From an uncultured Bdellovibrionales bacterium (GTDB lineage Bacteria; Bdellovibrionota; Bdellovibrionia; Bdellovibrionales; Bdellovibrionaceae): a DNA stretch of 64,000 nt. The stretch lies in NCBI GenBank assembly GCA_903926205.1, contig CAIYID010000064.1, positions 1 through 64,000 of the forward strand, read 5' to 3'. Below, one piece after another: positions 40,468 through 49,228 of this stretch; positions within the stretch are counted from its first letter, which is position 1; every line of letters begins with the position of its first letter. The translations under genes were made by a program, and so were the position numbers. Under the pieces are notes generated by a model, which saw only the letters and a list, made by a program, of their open reading frames with translations, ran no database searches and was not told where the DNA came from.

Positions 40468-40845
40468 TTATTTCATCAGTCCATTGATCACGTACCCAGA
40501 TACGAAATCAAAACTTGTTACAATCACACTAGAAATCAAAACCATAACCACAACAACGATCGTCATTGCTGTCATGTCTTTTTGGCTTGGCCAAACTACT
40601 TTGCGAACCTCTTGAACAACACTTTCGCCCCAGACCAAAACACGAGAGTTAAATTGTAAAACAAAGAAAACGGCTAAGCCTAAAGCTACTGGCAAGCCAT
40701 GACGAACCAAATCAGAATCAGCCATTTTTGCAACGAAGCCAAATGCACCAGAAAAAGATTTAATCAACAGGTTCGAAGTCAATCCTGTCAGTGCGGCCGC
40801 TATTGCAAAACTCAGCGTAAGAACCTTTGAATTTGTTTTATCCAT
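40468..40845 (-). CDS. secE: Preprotein translocase subunit SecE
   Basis: 125 residues with three hydrophobic segments (about 8-28, 50-70 and 95-118). The conserved amphipathic region ESVVQEVRKVVWPSQKDM precedes the last segment, as in all SecE. The three-segment form resembles that of E. coli. It stabilises SecY. It precedes nusG as usual. Confidence 0.95.
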   Translation of the reverse strand: MDKTNSKVLTLSFAIAAALTGLTSNLLIKSFSGAFGFVAKMADSDLVRHGLPVALGLAVFFVLQFNSRVLVWGESVVQEVRKVVWPSQKDMTAMTIVVVVMVLISSVIVTSFDFVSGYVINGLMK

Positions 40846-40931
40846 ACTTTTTAAACCTTCTTAAATTTTAAAATCTTCTTGGGAAAGATTTTAAGTAGTA
40901 AAAAACTGCAGCCAAAACAACATCTAAAACT

Positions 40932-41007
40932 TGGCAGGGGCGGAGGGATTCGAACCCACGACCTAACGATTTGGAGTCGTTCGCTCTACCGCTGGAGCTA
41001 CACCCCT
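40932..41007 (-). tRNA. tRNA-Trp (anticodon CCA)
   Basis: Full cloverleaf of 76 bases with encoded 3' CCA. Acceptor stem AGGGGTG/CGCCCCT, anticodon loop CTCCAAA with CCA, T-loop GTTCGAATC, and G73 as in tRNA-Trp. It lies between tuf and secE. Confidence 0.95.
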
Positions 41008-41115
41008 GCAACCCCTTAAAACACACTTCATCATCAAACAACGATGGGGACATCTGTTTAGATGCCCCCACTTCGCGTTTTATCTGCGTTTTATTCGCAT
41101 TTAAAACAGTTGATA

Positions 41116-42306
41116 CTACTCAACGATTTCAACGACAACACCAGCACCAACAGTTCTTCCGCCTTCGCGAATCGCGAAACGAAGTTCTTTTTCCATTGCT
41201 ACAGGCGCGATCAACTCAACATTCACTTCAACACGATCACCTGGCATAACCATTTCAGTTCCAGCTTTCAAAGTCACAACGCCAGTCACGTCGGTCGTTC
41301 GGAAGTAGAATTGTGGACGGTAACCATTGAAGAATGGAGTATGACGTCCACCTTCTTCTTTAGTGAGGATGTAAGCTTCGCCTTTGAATTTTTTGTGTGG
41401 CTTGATAGTTCCTGGTTTAGCAAGAACTTGTCCGCGCTCAACATCTTCCTTCTTAGTACCGCGAAGTAAACAACCACAGTTGTCGCCAGCTTGACCTTCA
41501 TCTAACAACTTACGGAACATTTCGATTCCAGTCACAGTTGTTTTTTGAGTTGGTCGAATTCCAACAATTTCAATCTCGTCATTGATTTTCACGATTCCGC
41601 GCTCAATACGGCCAGTCACAACAGTGCCACGACCAGAGATAGAGAACACGTCCTCAACAGGCATCAAGAAAGTTTTATCAATCGCACGAGCTGGAGTCGG
41701 AATGTATTCATCAACCGCATCCATCAATGCTTTGATTGATTGAGTTCCTAATTCAGAAGGATCACCTTCTAATCCCAATTTCGCAGAACCACGAATGATT
41801 GGAATTTTGTCGCCAGGGAATTCATATTTCGAGAGAAGTTCACGAACTTCAAGCTCAACAAGGTCCAAAAGTTCTTTATCATCAACCATGTCACATTTAT
41901 TCATGTATACAACAAGCGCAGGAACACCCACTTGACGAGCAAGAAGGATGTGCTCACGAGTTTGTGGCATAGGACCGTCCGCTGCAGAAACAACGAGGAT
42001 TCCACCATCCATTTGAGCCGCACCAGTGATCATGTTTTTTACATAGTCAGCATGTCCAGGACAATCAACGTGAGCATAGTGACGTTTATCTGTTTCATAT
42101 TCAACGTGAGTTGTAGAAATTGTAATACCACGTTCTTTTTCTTCAGGTGACTTATCGATTTGATCGTAAGCTTTAGCTTCTGCTTTACCTTCTTTTGCAA
42201 GAACAGTAGTGATAGCCGCTGTCAAAGTCGTTTTACCATGATCGACGTGACCAATAGTACCGATGTTCACATGGGGTTTATTTCTATTAAACTTCTCTTT
42301 TGACAT
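41116..42306 (-). CDS. tuf: Elongation factor Tu
   Basis: 396 residues, full length. G1 [10 protein letters not shown] near 19-28, switch [13 protein letters not shown]3 [21 protein letters not shown] near 81-101, G4 NKCD near 136. Domains II and III complete ([29 protein letters not shown]). It delivers aminoacyl-tRNA to the ribosome. It has AGGAGG upstream and lies downstream of four tRNA genes, in the tufB-type context of E. coli. Confidence 0.98.
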   Translation of the reverse strand: MSKEKFNRNKPHVNIGTIGHVDHGKTTLTAAITTVLAKEGKAEAKAYDQIDKSPEEKERGITISTTHVEYETDKRHYAHVDCPGHADYVKNMITGAAQMDGGILVVSAADGPMPQTREHILLARQVGVPALVVYMNKCDMVDDKELLDLVELEVRELLSKYEFPGDKIPIIRGSAKLGLEGDPSELGTQSIKALMDAVDEYIPTPARAIDKTFLMPVEDVFSISGRGTVVTGRIERGIVKINDEIEIVGIRPTQKTTVTGIEMFRKLLDEGQAGDNCGCLLRGTKKEDVERGQVLAKPGTIKPHKKFKGEAYILTKEEGGRHTPFFNGYRPQFYFRTTDVTGVVTLKAGTEMVMPGDRVEVNVELIAPVAMEKELRFAIREGGRTVGAGVVVEIVE

Positions 42307-42431
42307 GTTGTTTATCCTCCTGGATTGGACTTTTTTTAAATTTTTTAAACCTTACTTCAAACTTTATTTTTAAAACTTACTACTTACTTCAAATCCTTCA
42401 AAACTATTTACTCGTGCACTCGTCCGGTTCA

Positions 42432-42506
42432 TGGAGCCCGTGATCGGAGCCGAACCGACGACCTCACCCTTACCAAGGGTGTGCTCTACCACTGAGCTAC
42501 ACGGGC
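42432..42506 (-). tRNA. tRNA-Thr (anticodon GGT)
   Basis: 75 bases with encoded CCA. Acceptor GCCCGTG/CACGGGC, anticodon stem CACCC/GGGTG with loop TTGGTAA. Last of four tRNA genes before tuf. Confidence 0.95.
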
Positions 42507-42516
42507 ATCTAGTTTT

Positions 42517-42593
42517 TGGAGCGGGTGACGAGTCTCGAACTCGCAACCCTCAGCTTGGAAGGCTGATACTCTAGCCAATTGAGCTACACCCGC
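42517..42593 (-). tRNA. tRNA-Gly (anticodon TCC)
   Basis: 77 bases with encoded CCA. Acceptor GCGGGTG/CACCCGC, anticodon stem TCAGC/GCTGA with loop CTTCCAA. Third tRNA of the cluster. Confidence 0.95.
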
Positions 42594-42658
42594 CCACACG
42601 CCATGTCCGAACTTTTGCGTTTTTCATTTTTCGTTCCGTGAAGTTTTCAAGAAGCACC

Positions 42659-42744
42659 TGGTGGAGGAGATAGGATTCGAACCTATGTAGGCGTTAGCCA
42701 GCAGATTTACAGTCTGCCCCCTTTAGCCACTCGGGCACCCCTCC
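42659..42744 (-). tRNA. tRNA-Tyr (anticodon GTA)
   Basis: 86 bases with a long variable arm and encoded CCA. Acceptor GGAGGGG/CTCCTCC, anticodon stem GCAGA/TCTGC with loop CTGTAAA. Second tRNA of the cluster. Confidence 0.95.
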
Positions 42745-42832
42745 GATACCGTAATCTCTCTGGGAAAGATCACTTCTTCTTAAGAAAACTCCTATCAAAC
42801 ATCACTGTTTGAACGGCACGTAAAACAAAAAC

Positions 42833-42908
42833 TGGAGCTGGTTATGGGACTCGAACCCGCAACCTGCTGATTACAAATCAGCTGCTCTACCAATTGAGCT
42901 AAACCAGC
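42833..42908 (-). tRNA. tRNA-Thr (anticodon TGT)
   Basis: 76 bases with encoded CCA. Acceptor GCTGGTT/AACCAGC, anticodon stem GCTGA/TCAGC with loop TTTGTAA. First gene of the tRNA-tuf unit, about 20 bases downstream of a predicted transcription start. Confidence 0.95.
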
Positions 42909-42935
42909 CCAAAAATTTTGAGACACGACCGGACT

Positions 42936-42965
42936 GTTCTAGTCGAAAAAACAATGGTGAGTCAA
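42936..42965 (-). promoter_or_regulatory. Candidate sigma70 promoter of the tRNA-tuf unit
   Basis: TTGACT (42965-42960) and TAGAAC (42941-42936) are 18 bases apart and point at the first tRNA. The -35 matches five of six and the -10 four of six consensus bases. It sits just past the rlmB stop. Confidence 0.55.
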
Positions 42966-42989
42966 AGGCTATTATCATATTTTCTTGAG

Positions 42990-43904
42990 CTACTTTTTAG
43001 AAATCAAAATTTCCTGCTGCCGGAAAGTCTCGATCAGAGCCATCGCCGCAGCTACTGAAGCGTTATAACTTGACGCAGCATCAGCTTGAGGGATGCGTAC
43101 AATTTCATCACATAAACGCTCTGTTGTGACTCGTAATCCTTTGTCTTCAGCGCCCACGCACCAAGCAATTTTTTCAGGCACTTTGACATCGAACAAAGTC
43201 CCTTTTCCCTCATGTCCAAGTCCAAAAATCCAATATCCCATTTTCTTAAGATCTTCCAGGGTATTAGCAAAATTATGACAGATCTCAACTGGCACATGCT
43301 CTGCCCCTCCACAGGCCACCTTGTGAACCGTCGGAGTCAAGTGAACAGCACGATCCTGCGGAATCAAAATCGCATCAACTTTCAAGAGCCAACTCGTTCG
43401 CAAAATCGCACCCAGGTTATGAGGATCTTCAATACCATCCAAGACTACGACTCTCGAAGTCTTCTTGCTCGCCAAGGCGGCCCAATCAAGCTCCGGGGCT
43501 TGATTTAAAAATAATGCTGCCCCTTGATGTGAATGAGCGAGTCTGTCTAAAAAAGCATCAGGTTTGATCTCGATTTTTGGAATTTTGTTTTTATAATCAT
43601 TGTGTAACTGTTTCAAGTCTCTGGACGATTCAAAACCTTGCTTCAACCACAAACACTCCACCCAACTTGAGTGCAAACGCAAAGCTTCCGCAATCGCATG
43701 ATCACCCACAACGGCACGCCACTCTCGAGGATAAAGAGGCCCTTGGGGAACGTGGGTATTCACCTTTGGCGCTGACCTAGGAACTGATCTTGACGTTGAG
43801 TTTGAAGGCCGTGGACCACCAGCCCCGGGTTTTCCACGAGGCCCACCACGAGAATGAGATGAAAATTGAGAGCTTGATTTAGGTTTTGATTTTTGAAATT
43901 TCAT
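42990..43904 (-). CDS. rlmB: TrmH/SpoU-family 23S rRNA 2'-O-methyltransferase (RlmB-like)
   Basis: 304 residues. A basic Gly/Pro/Ser-rich N-terminal tail (about 1-55) precedes a substrate-binding domain and a SPOUT domain. The three family motifs are present: NLGAILRTSWLLKVDAILIP, then WCVGAEDKGLR, then IPQADAASSYNASVAAAMALIE. RlmB methylates G2251 of 23S rRNA with S-adenosylmethionine; the exact target here is inferred. The unusual tail is longer than in E. coli RlmB. It is upstream of, and probably separate from, the tRNA-tuf unit. Confidence 0.85.
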   Translation of the reverse strand: MKFQKSKPKSSSQFSSHSRGGPRGKPGAGGPRPSNSTSRSVPRSAPKVNTHVPQGPLYPREWRAVVGDHAIAEALRLHSSWVECLWLKQGFESSRDLKQLHNDYKNKIPKIEIKPDAFLDRLAHSHQGAALFLNQAPELDWAALASKKTSRVVVLDGIEDPHNLGAILRTSWLLKVDAILIPQDRAVHLTPTVHKVACGGAEHVPVEICHNFANTLEDLKKMGYWIFGLGHEGKGTLFDVKVPEKIAWCVGAEDKGLRVTTERLCDEIVRIPQADAASSYNASVAAAMALIETFRQQEILISKK

Positions 43905-44001
43905 ACAAGGTTCGAACGTCTACAGCAAAATGAGCTCTCGGTCACATTTTTCTCACACAGCTTCCAGGATTTTTCAAAACACTAATGATAGCCTGTAAGT
44001 G

Positions 44002-45561
44002 TTACATAGATTCAAAGACGCTGCTGCATTTCAACGAGGATCGATTAGGCTTCTTGGCAACAGGAGACTTGATCTTCAAAAGATTTGCTTCGAGCCATTC
44101 TTTTCTTCGATTCGGATCTTTGATCGAAAGCGATTTTCTCAAAACCTGATACTCCGCAGGCTGAGCGTGCGACTGTGAAAAGGTATATGCAGCCAAACTT
44201 TCCAAAGTCTTCGAGTCAGCTTTTTCGATCATCAAAATCTGGTAATTTTTTTTGATGCCGATTGCTGGCGCATCGTAAAGCGACTTTGCGATCAGACCAT
44301 TTATCTCGGCGTCGACATTAGCCTCTATCAAATTTCCGATCATTTGCCAGTTTTGTGTAGCAAAAAGTTTAGGGATTTCATGGTCTGGGTTTTCAAGAAC
44401 CGGAGTCCACTCTGGGTATTTTTTGATCAGATCTTTTTTCTTTGAAAAGGCCGTCAAGCGATAGACATTTGGCTCCAATCCCAGGTCAGCCAGTGTGACT
44501 TTCAGCGAAAGTGAGGCATTCGTTTGAAGCTCAAGTGCATCTCTTATTTGAGCTTCAAATAAAAAACCTTCATCAGTGTTCTTGAGTTGAGAAAACTCCG
44601 CTTTGATAGCTTCTTTTGATGCTTCACTTCCCTCAATTAAAGCGCTTTTTAAAGTTCTCAATCGTCGACTTTCATCCGCAAACCTCTGTCTAACCTCCGA
44701 CTTTTGCCACCAGGCTTTAATATCCTTCATAAATTCTAAACTTTGCTTTTTAGACACTGAGCCATCCATCTCTTTACCGGTTGGGCTAATGGGATGGTAG
44801 TGTCCGTTCGCAAAGACAATCCGAGTGGAGCGATCTGTATACCGCGGCATCTGCTCGTAGCTGATGATGGATCCATGCATGTCAGAAACGCCTTCATTAT
44901 TTACTGAAGGATTTAAGTGAACCAAAAACGCTCTTGATGACGGGTGGCTTGAAGTCGAGCTGATAATAAGTTGTGTTTTTAATTTTGAGCTTAGTTCGGG
45001 ATAATTTTCACCAATGACACCTGAAATAGTTCCGGAATAACCTGTATCTACAAAAAGTACTTTTTTACCAGACTTAAGCGTCTCATTGGAAATGCCATTT
45101 TCCTTCAAATATGATTTCAAATTAGGATCGCGCATGTTCCCCCGCGAGACATTTAGCAAATGAATCTGCTCAGCTCTTGGCGTACCGTCAGTTACAAGTT
45201 TTGCCACGTCATAGAGAAATTCGGAATCTCGCGCCAAAAAATAAAGATGCGTGTTCTCAGAGTACATTTCAAGAAGCTCCGCCACAAAAGAGAAATGCGC
45301 GGCTCTCATCGCCTCCCAATTAGAACCAAGTTCTTTCTCTTGAGCCTGAATCCTCAAAATATCCGGACGCCCTAGATAAGACTCCCAGCCCGAAGGAATC
45401 GCCGACTCGGCCGTGGCATGAGCTGCGAGCATTGCCTCAAAGATCAAAATTCCATTTCCGTTGGACTTGAGACCCACGAAAAACGCAAAGCAGATGACTA
45501 AAAGATAGCCAATGGCACGGGCTAAAATGGTCTTAAATCGCTTCTGCACTAACTTCTGCAC
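44002..45561 (-). CDS. Unknown membrane-anchored protein with ARD/SR/DTGYSGT motifs
   Basis: 519 residues from a GTG (a second GTG lies four codons in). One hydrophobic segment near 14-30 suggests a signal anchor, leaving most of the protein outside the cytoplasm. Visible motifs: HLYFLARDSEFLYDVAK at 105-121, LLNVSRGNM at 135-143, and KKVLFVDTGYSGTISGVI at 166-183. This order (ARD, SR, D-x-G-x-x-G-T) recalls a domain seen in some polysaccharide-biosynthesis HAD-like proteins and loosely recalls PRPP-binding loops. No family was firmly recognised. The C-terminal ~250 residues are helical and charged. Function unknown; the gene stands alone between rlmB and pyrF. Confidence 0.7.
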   Translation of the reverse strand: MQKLVQKRFKTILARAIGYLLVICFAFFVGLKSNGNGILIFEAMLAAHATAESAIPSGWESYLGRPDILRIQAQEKELGSNWEAMRAAHFSFVAELLEMYSENTHLYFLARDSEFLYDVAKLVTDGTPRAEQIHLLNVSRGNMRDPNLKSYLKENGISNETLKSGKKVLFVDTGYSGTISGVIGENYPELSSKLKTQLIISSTSSHPSSRAFLVHLNPSVNNEGVSDMHGSIISYEQMPRYTDRSTRIVFANGHYHPISPTGKEMDGSVSKKQSLEFMKDIKAWWQKSEVRQRFADESRRLRTLKSALIEGSEASKEAIKAEFSQLKNTDEGFLFEAQIRDALELQTNASLSLKVTLADLGLEPNVYRLTAFSKKKDLIKKYPEWTPVLENPDHEIPKLFATQNWQMIGNLIEANVDAEINGLIAKSLYDAPAIGIKKNYQILMIEKADSKTLESLAAYTFSQSHAQPAEYQVLRKSLSIKDPNRRKEWLEANLLKIKSPVAKKPNRSSLKCSSVFESM

Positions 45562-45711
45562 TATGGATTCTCCTGAATACTTTTATTGCAAGAAGCTGAC
45601 TCAGACCCGTGCAACTGCGATGGCCGAATTGCCTGTAGGCACTGGCGATTATTTTTTGACAATTGAATGCCATATATGGCGCTATAAACTTGCACTTTTA
45701 TATACTTGGAA

Positions 45712-46437
45712 CTACTCACCCACCATCGATAGAGAAATTTCCATGGCGGCCTTCCAAGGGTCGGCAGCCTCGATGATCGGGCGTCCGACCACTAAAGCAG
45801 ACGCCCCAGCTTTCATGGCCTCAAAAGGTGTTTTGGTTCGTTTCTGGTCATTTTTAGAATTTTTCTCTAAACGAATACCGGGAGTGACTAAATATAAATT
45901 TTTTCCAAGAAATAAATCCAGCTCTTCGGGAGAGCAAACCACTCCAGATAAACCCGAAGCTTGCACCAAATCCACCAAGTTTTGCACATGTTGATCCACA
46001 GGCAAAACTTTAAAATTAGCAGGAAAACTTTGCTCATTCCAGCTCGTCAAAATTGTGACACACAAAATTCGAAAAGAACGTTCCTGATTTAATTTATTCT
46101 CAAGTTCCGCCAAACGAGTGAGAGCTTCGATCCCGGCCAGGGCATGCACCGTTACCAAGGAGGCTCCCGAATCAAAACAAGCTTGAACGGCCGCCTCCAT
46201 CGTGGAAGGAATATCAAAAAATTTGCAGTCCACAAAAACTGGAGCGATCTTTGCAATTTTTTCGCTGAGTGTTGGGCCGTAGCGATGGAGAAGTCTTGGC
46301 CCTAATTTATAGCCGCCTGCAAATTCGGACAAATTATTGGCCAATTTAAGTGCCTGTTGATCTGAATCAACATCCAAAGCAATGATCAGAGGGTTCTTTA
46401 AAGGTCCAAAACGGTCATCCAGTGAATTTTTTTTCAT
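45712..46437 (-). CDS. pyrF: Orotidine 5'-phosphate decarboxylase
   Basis: 241 residues. TIM-barrel start LIIALDVDS near 17-25, catalytic D70-x-K72-x-x-D75 in VDCKFFDIPST, phosphate-binding ALVVGRPIIEA near the C-terminus, and VTPGIR near 180. It makes UMP from OMP in pyrimidine synthesis. Normal length; the loop before GRPI contains an extra charged stretch (KNSKNDQKRTK). It diverges from the following cNMP-binding gene. Confidence 0.95.
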   Translation of the reverse strand: MKKNSLDDRFGPLKNPLIIALDVDSDQQALKLANNLSEFAGGYKLGPRLLHRYGPTLSEKIAKIAPVFVDCKFFDIPSTMEAAVQACFDSGASLVTVHALAGIEALTRLAELENKLNQERSFRILCVTILTSWNEQSFPANFKVLPVDQHVQNLVDLVQASGLSGVVCSPEELDLFLGKNLYLVTPGIRLEKNSKNDQKRTKTPFEAMKAGASALVVGRPIIEAADPWKAAMEISLSMVGE

Positions 46438-46485
46438 GAGAGTTTGATCTTTCTAGCTAATCTCTATCATTATAGAGACAGGACC

Positions 46486-47634
46486 ATGAAAATTGAAACA
46501 AGAAAAATCATCTTAAGCACTTATCATCTCGAAAAAAAGGGGAATGACTTAATCATTTCCTCACCACGCGGGCATAAGAGTATTATTATATCTCCTTTAC
46601 AGGCTCAACTGCTGAGCAAGCTTGCACAAGACAAAACCATTGAGGACATTGTTCTTGAATCGCTCAGCAAAGATGAGGATCTTTCTTTTCGAGAACTCTA
46701 TAAATTAATCGAAATATTGCTTTCTTTGGAAATTATCACAGATTCTTTTGTGCGAAATTATTTTGATCCTGCAGAAAATCATAACCTCAATCATGGTCTT
46801 GATAAATCGACACGCGTGGCTCCCACAAGCGGGGAATCCCTGATGAGCAAGTGGTCAACTCAACGTTTAGTGGAGCTGCCTTTTTTTCGAAATCTTCCAG
46901 ATTCTTTACTAAGAACCTTTATCGCACACGCAGAACTGCTAGAGGTCCCAGAGCGCACGAAGATCATCAACGCTGGCGACAAAAATCGAGATCTGTTTGT
47001 GATCTTTCAAGGCGAAGCTTCAATTTATATTCCTGGACTTAAACATCGCCAATTAATCACGACCATTCCGGCAGGCTCAGTTTTTGGAGAGGGCGGATTT
47101 TTCTTTGGTCACTCGAGATCAGCGGACGTCATTTCAAATGTTCCAACCGTTTATGTTAAAATTAAATACGACGATAAAGATTTTCATTCTTTAATTCACG
47201 CCCCTGGAACAAATCTTTTACAACAACGGCTTTGGATTCTTCATGGACTGCTTTCTTCGCCACTTTTCCACCATGTACCGGCAGAAACAATGGACCGGTT
47301 TGTGCTGGCTGGAAAATTACGTACTCTCAAATACGGAGAAACTCTGTTTAAACAGGGAGAACCTGGCAATAGTTTTTTTGTGTTGATTCAGGGGCAACTC
47401 GATATAGTTCATAATAACAAAGTTGTAAAAAGTTTAAAACAAGGGGACCTTTTTGGAGAGGTGGCTCTGATGATCAATCAAGGAGAACGCACCGCCACCG
47501 CGATGTCTCGTTCAGATGGACTCTTGCTCGAAGTGCACCGGGACGAGTTTTTTAAAGTATTGGCTCAAAATTTAATTCTAGCGAAAGAAATCGAAGACAT
47601 CGCCCACCGTCGCTACAATAATATGTTTGCCTAA
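46486..47634 (+). CDS. Protein with two cyclic-nucleotide-binding domains
   Basis: 382 residues from ATG 46486, which has an AGGA-like site upstream; the frame opens earlier at 46444. An N-terminal region (1-115) of unknown fold is followed by two CNB beta-roll domains, roughly 125-235 and 245-365. Both keep the phosphate-binding cassette: FGEGGFFFGHSRSADV in the first and FGEVALMINQGERTATA in the second, with the conserved Arg. No helix-turn-helix, kinase or cyclase domain is attached, so it may be a regulatory subunit or a sensor acting through a partner. Bound nucleotide unknown. Confidence 0.8.
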   Translation: MKIETRKIILSTYHLEKKGNDLIISSPRGHKSIIISPLQAQLLSKLAQDKTIEDIVLESLSKDEDLSFRELYKLIEILLSLEIITDSFVRNYFDPAENHNLNHGLDKSTRVAPTSGESLMSKWSTQRLVELPFFRNLPDSLLRTFIAHAELLEVPERTKIINAGDKNRDLFVIFQGEASIYIPGLKHRQLITTIPAGSVFGEGGFFFGHSRSADVISNVPTVYVKIKYDDKDFHSLIHAPGTNLLQQRLWILHGLLSSPLFHHVPAETMDRFVLAGKLRTLKYGETLFKQGEPGNSFFVLIQGQLDIVHNNKVVKSLKQGDLFGEVALMINQGERTATAMSRSDGLLLEVHRDEFFKVLAQNLILAKEIEDIAHRRYNNMFA

Positions 47635-47679
47635 TTTTTCAGACGAAAATATAAGAGAAAATTAAGACAAGGAAAAAAT

Positions 47680-49182
47680 ATGTCACAAACCGCAATTCAA
47701 CCCACTCGAGCTCAAAATTATCCAGAATGGTACCAAGAAGTTATCAAGGCTGCCGATATGGCAGAAAATTCTCCAGTGCGAGGCTGCATGGTGATTAAAC
47801 CGTGGGGATATGCGATTTGGGAAAATATGCAAAAAGTTTTGGATCGAAAATTCAAAGAAACCGGGCACACCAACGCTTATTTTCCACTCTTAATTCCACT
47901 GAGTTTTATGGAGCAAGAAGCAAAGCACGTTGAAGGTTTTGCCAAAGAATGTGCCGTTGTTACTCATCATCGCTTGAAGGCAGGCCCTGATGGTAAATTA
48001 ATTCCAGATGGCAAATTAGAAGAACCTCTGATCATTCGTCCGACGTCTGAAACCATCATCGGTCATATGTACGCCAAATGGGTGAAATCCTATCGTGATT
48101 TACCCGTACTTATGAATCAATGGTGCAATGTCATGCGCTGGGAAATGCGCACACGATTATTTTTGCGTACAGCCGAATTTCTCTGGCAAGAAGGACACAC
48201 CGTCCACGCCACGGCCAAAGAAGCCCAAGAAGAAACTCTGCAAATGTTGCAAGTGTACGCAGATTTTGCAGAAAACTACATGGCGATGCCGGTGATTAAG
48301 GGCATGAAAACTCCTGATGAAAGATTTCCAGGCGCGGTTGATACCTATTCGATCGAAGCAATGATGCAAGATAAAAAAGCTCTGCAAGCCGGAACTTCGC
48401 ATTTTCTCGGACAAAATTTTGCGAAATCTTCAGGGATCAAGTTTCTCAATGCCGAAGGCAAGGAAGAGATCGCCTGGACCACTTCTTGGGGCGTTTCTAC
48501 ACGCTTGATTGGTGGCCTGATTATGAGTCATAGCGATGATGATGGCTTAATTTTACCTCCGAAATTAGCTCCTATCCAAGTTGTGCTTTTACCGATCTTC
48601 CGAAATGAGGAAGAAAAATCTCAAGTACTAAATTTCGTTGATTCTTTAGCTAAAGACCTCCGAGCACAGAAATTCGATGGTGAAGCTATCAGCGTGAAGG
48701 TGGATCTTCGTGACTTACGTGGTGGAGAAAAAGCTTGGCAATACATCAAGCAGGGGGTCCCTTTACGCGTTGAAATTGGCCCAAGAGACATTGCAAAAAA
48801 TGAAGTTTTTGTTGGCCGCAGAGACAAAGCGGTCAAAGACAAATCAAGTTTTGCTCGCGCAGCCTTTGTAGAAAATATCGGAAATATCCTCCAAGAAATT
48901 CATCAAAATATTTATGCCAGAGCCAAAGCGAACATGAAAGCCAACACGAAAGAGATCAATTCTCTGTCCGAGTTTACGGAATTCTTTGGTGGCAGTGAAG
49001 AATCTCAAGCTGGTGGTTTTGCGATGGCCCATTGGAACGAAGCCGCTATTGGACACGAGATTCTAGGCAAACTCAAAGTCACTCCTCGTTGTCTTCCCCT
49101 CGAAGGGAAGACCGAAAACGGCATTTGCATTTTCACGGGCAAGCCTTCAACGAAAAGAGTGATTTTCGCTAAATCGTACTAA
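47680..49182 (+). CDS. proS: Prolyl-tRNA synthetase, archaeal/eukaryotic-like type
   Basis: 500 residues, the short ProS type 3 without the bacterial editing insertion. Class II motif 1 region PVRGCMVIKPWGYAIWENMQ, motif 2 VMRWEMRTRLFLRTAEFLWQEGHT, and motif 3 TSWGVSTRLIGGLIMSHSDDDGLILPPKLAP. A C-terminal anticodon-binding and extra zinc-like domain follows, ending IFAKSY. It charges tRNA-Pro. AAGGAAAAAA precedes the ATG. Starts 45 bases after the cNMP gene. Confidence 0.96.
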   Translation: MSQTAIQPTRAQNYPEWYQEVIKAADMAENSPVRGCMVIKPWGYAIWENMQKVLDRKFKETGHTNAYFPLLIPLSFMEQEAKHVEGFAKECAVVTHHRLKAGPDGKLIPDGKLEEPLIIRPTSETIIGHMYAKWVKSYRDLPVLMNQWCNVMRWEMRTRLFLRTAEFLWQEGHTVHATAKEAQEETLQMLQVYADFAENYMAMPVIKGMKTPDERFPGAVDTYSIEAMMQDKKALQAGTSHFLGQNFAKSSGIKFLNAEGKEEIAWTTSWGVSTRLIGGLIMSHSDDDGLILPPKLAPIQVVLLPIFRNEEEKSQVLNFVDSLAKDLRAQKFDGEAISVKVDLRDLRGGEKAWQYIKQGVPLRVEIGPRDIAKNEVFVGRRDKAVKDKSSFARAAFVENIGNILQEIHQNIYARAKANMKANTKEINSLSEFTEFFGGSEESQAGGFAMAHWNEAAIGHEILGKLKVTPRCLPLEGKTENGICIFTGKPSTKRVIFAKSY

Positions 49183-49206
49183 TCTCCGCTGCAAATTAAT
49201 TTTGCC

Positions 49207-49228
49207 GAAGAGCTCAGCCGAGCTCTTC
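49207..49228. terminator. Possible terminator between convergent proS and ntrX
   Basis: GAAGAGCTC/GAGCTCTTC, a perfect nine-base-pair stem with a four-base loop, overlaps the ntrX stop. The T-run after it on the plus strand is short and imperfect, so termination efficiency is uncertain. Confidence 0.45.
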
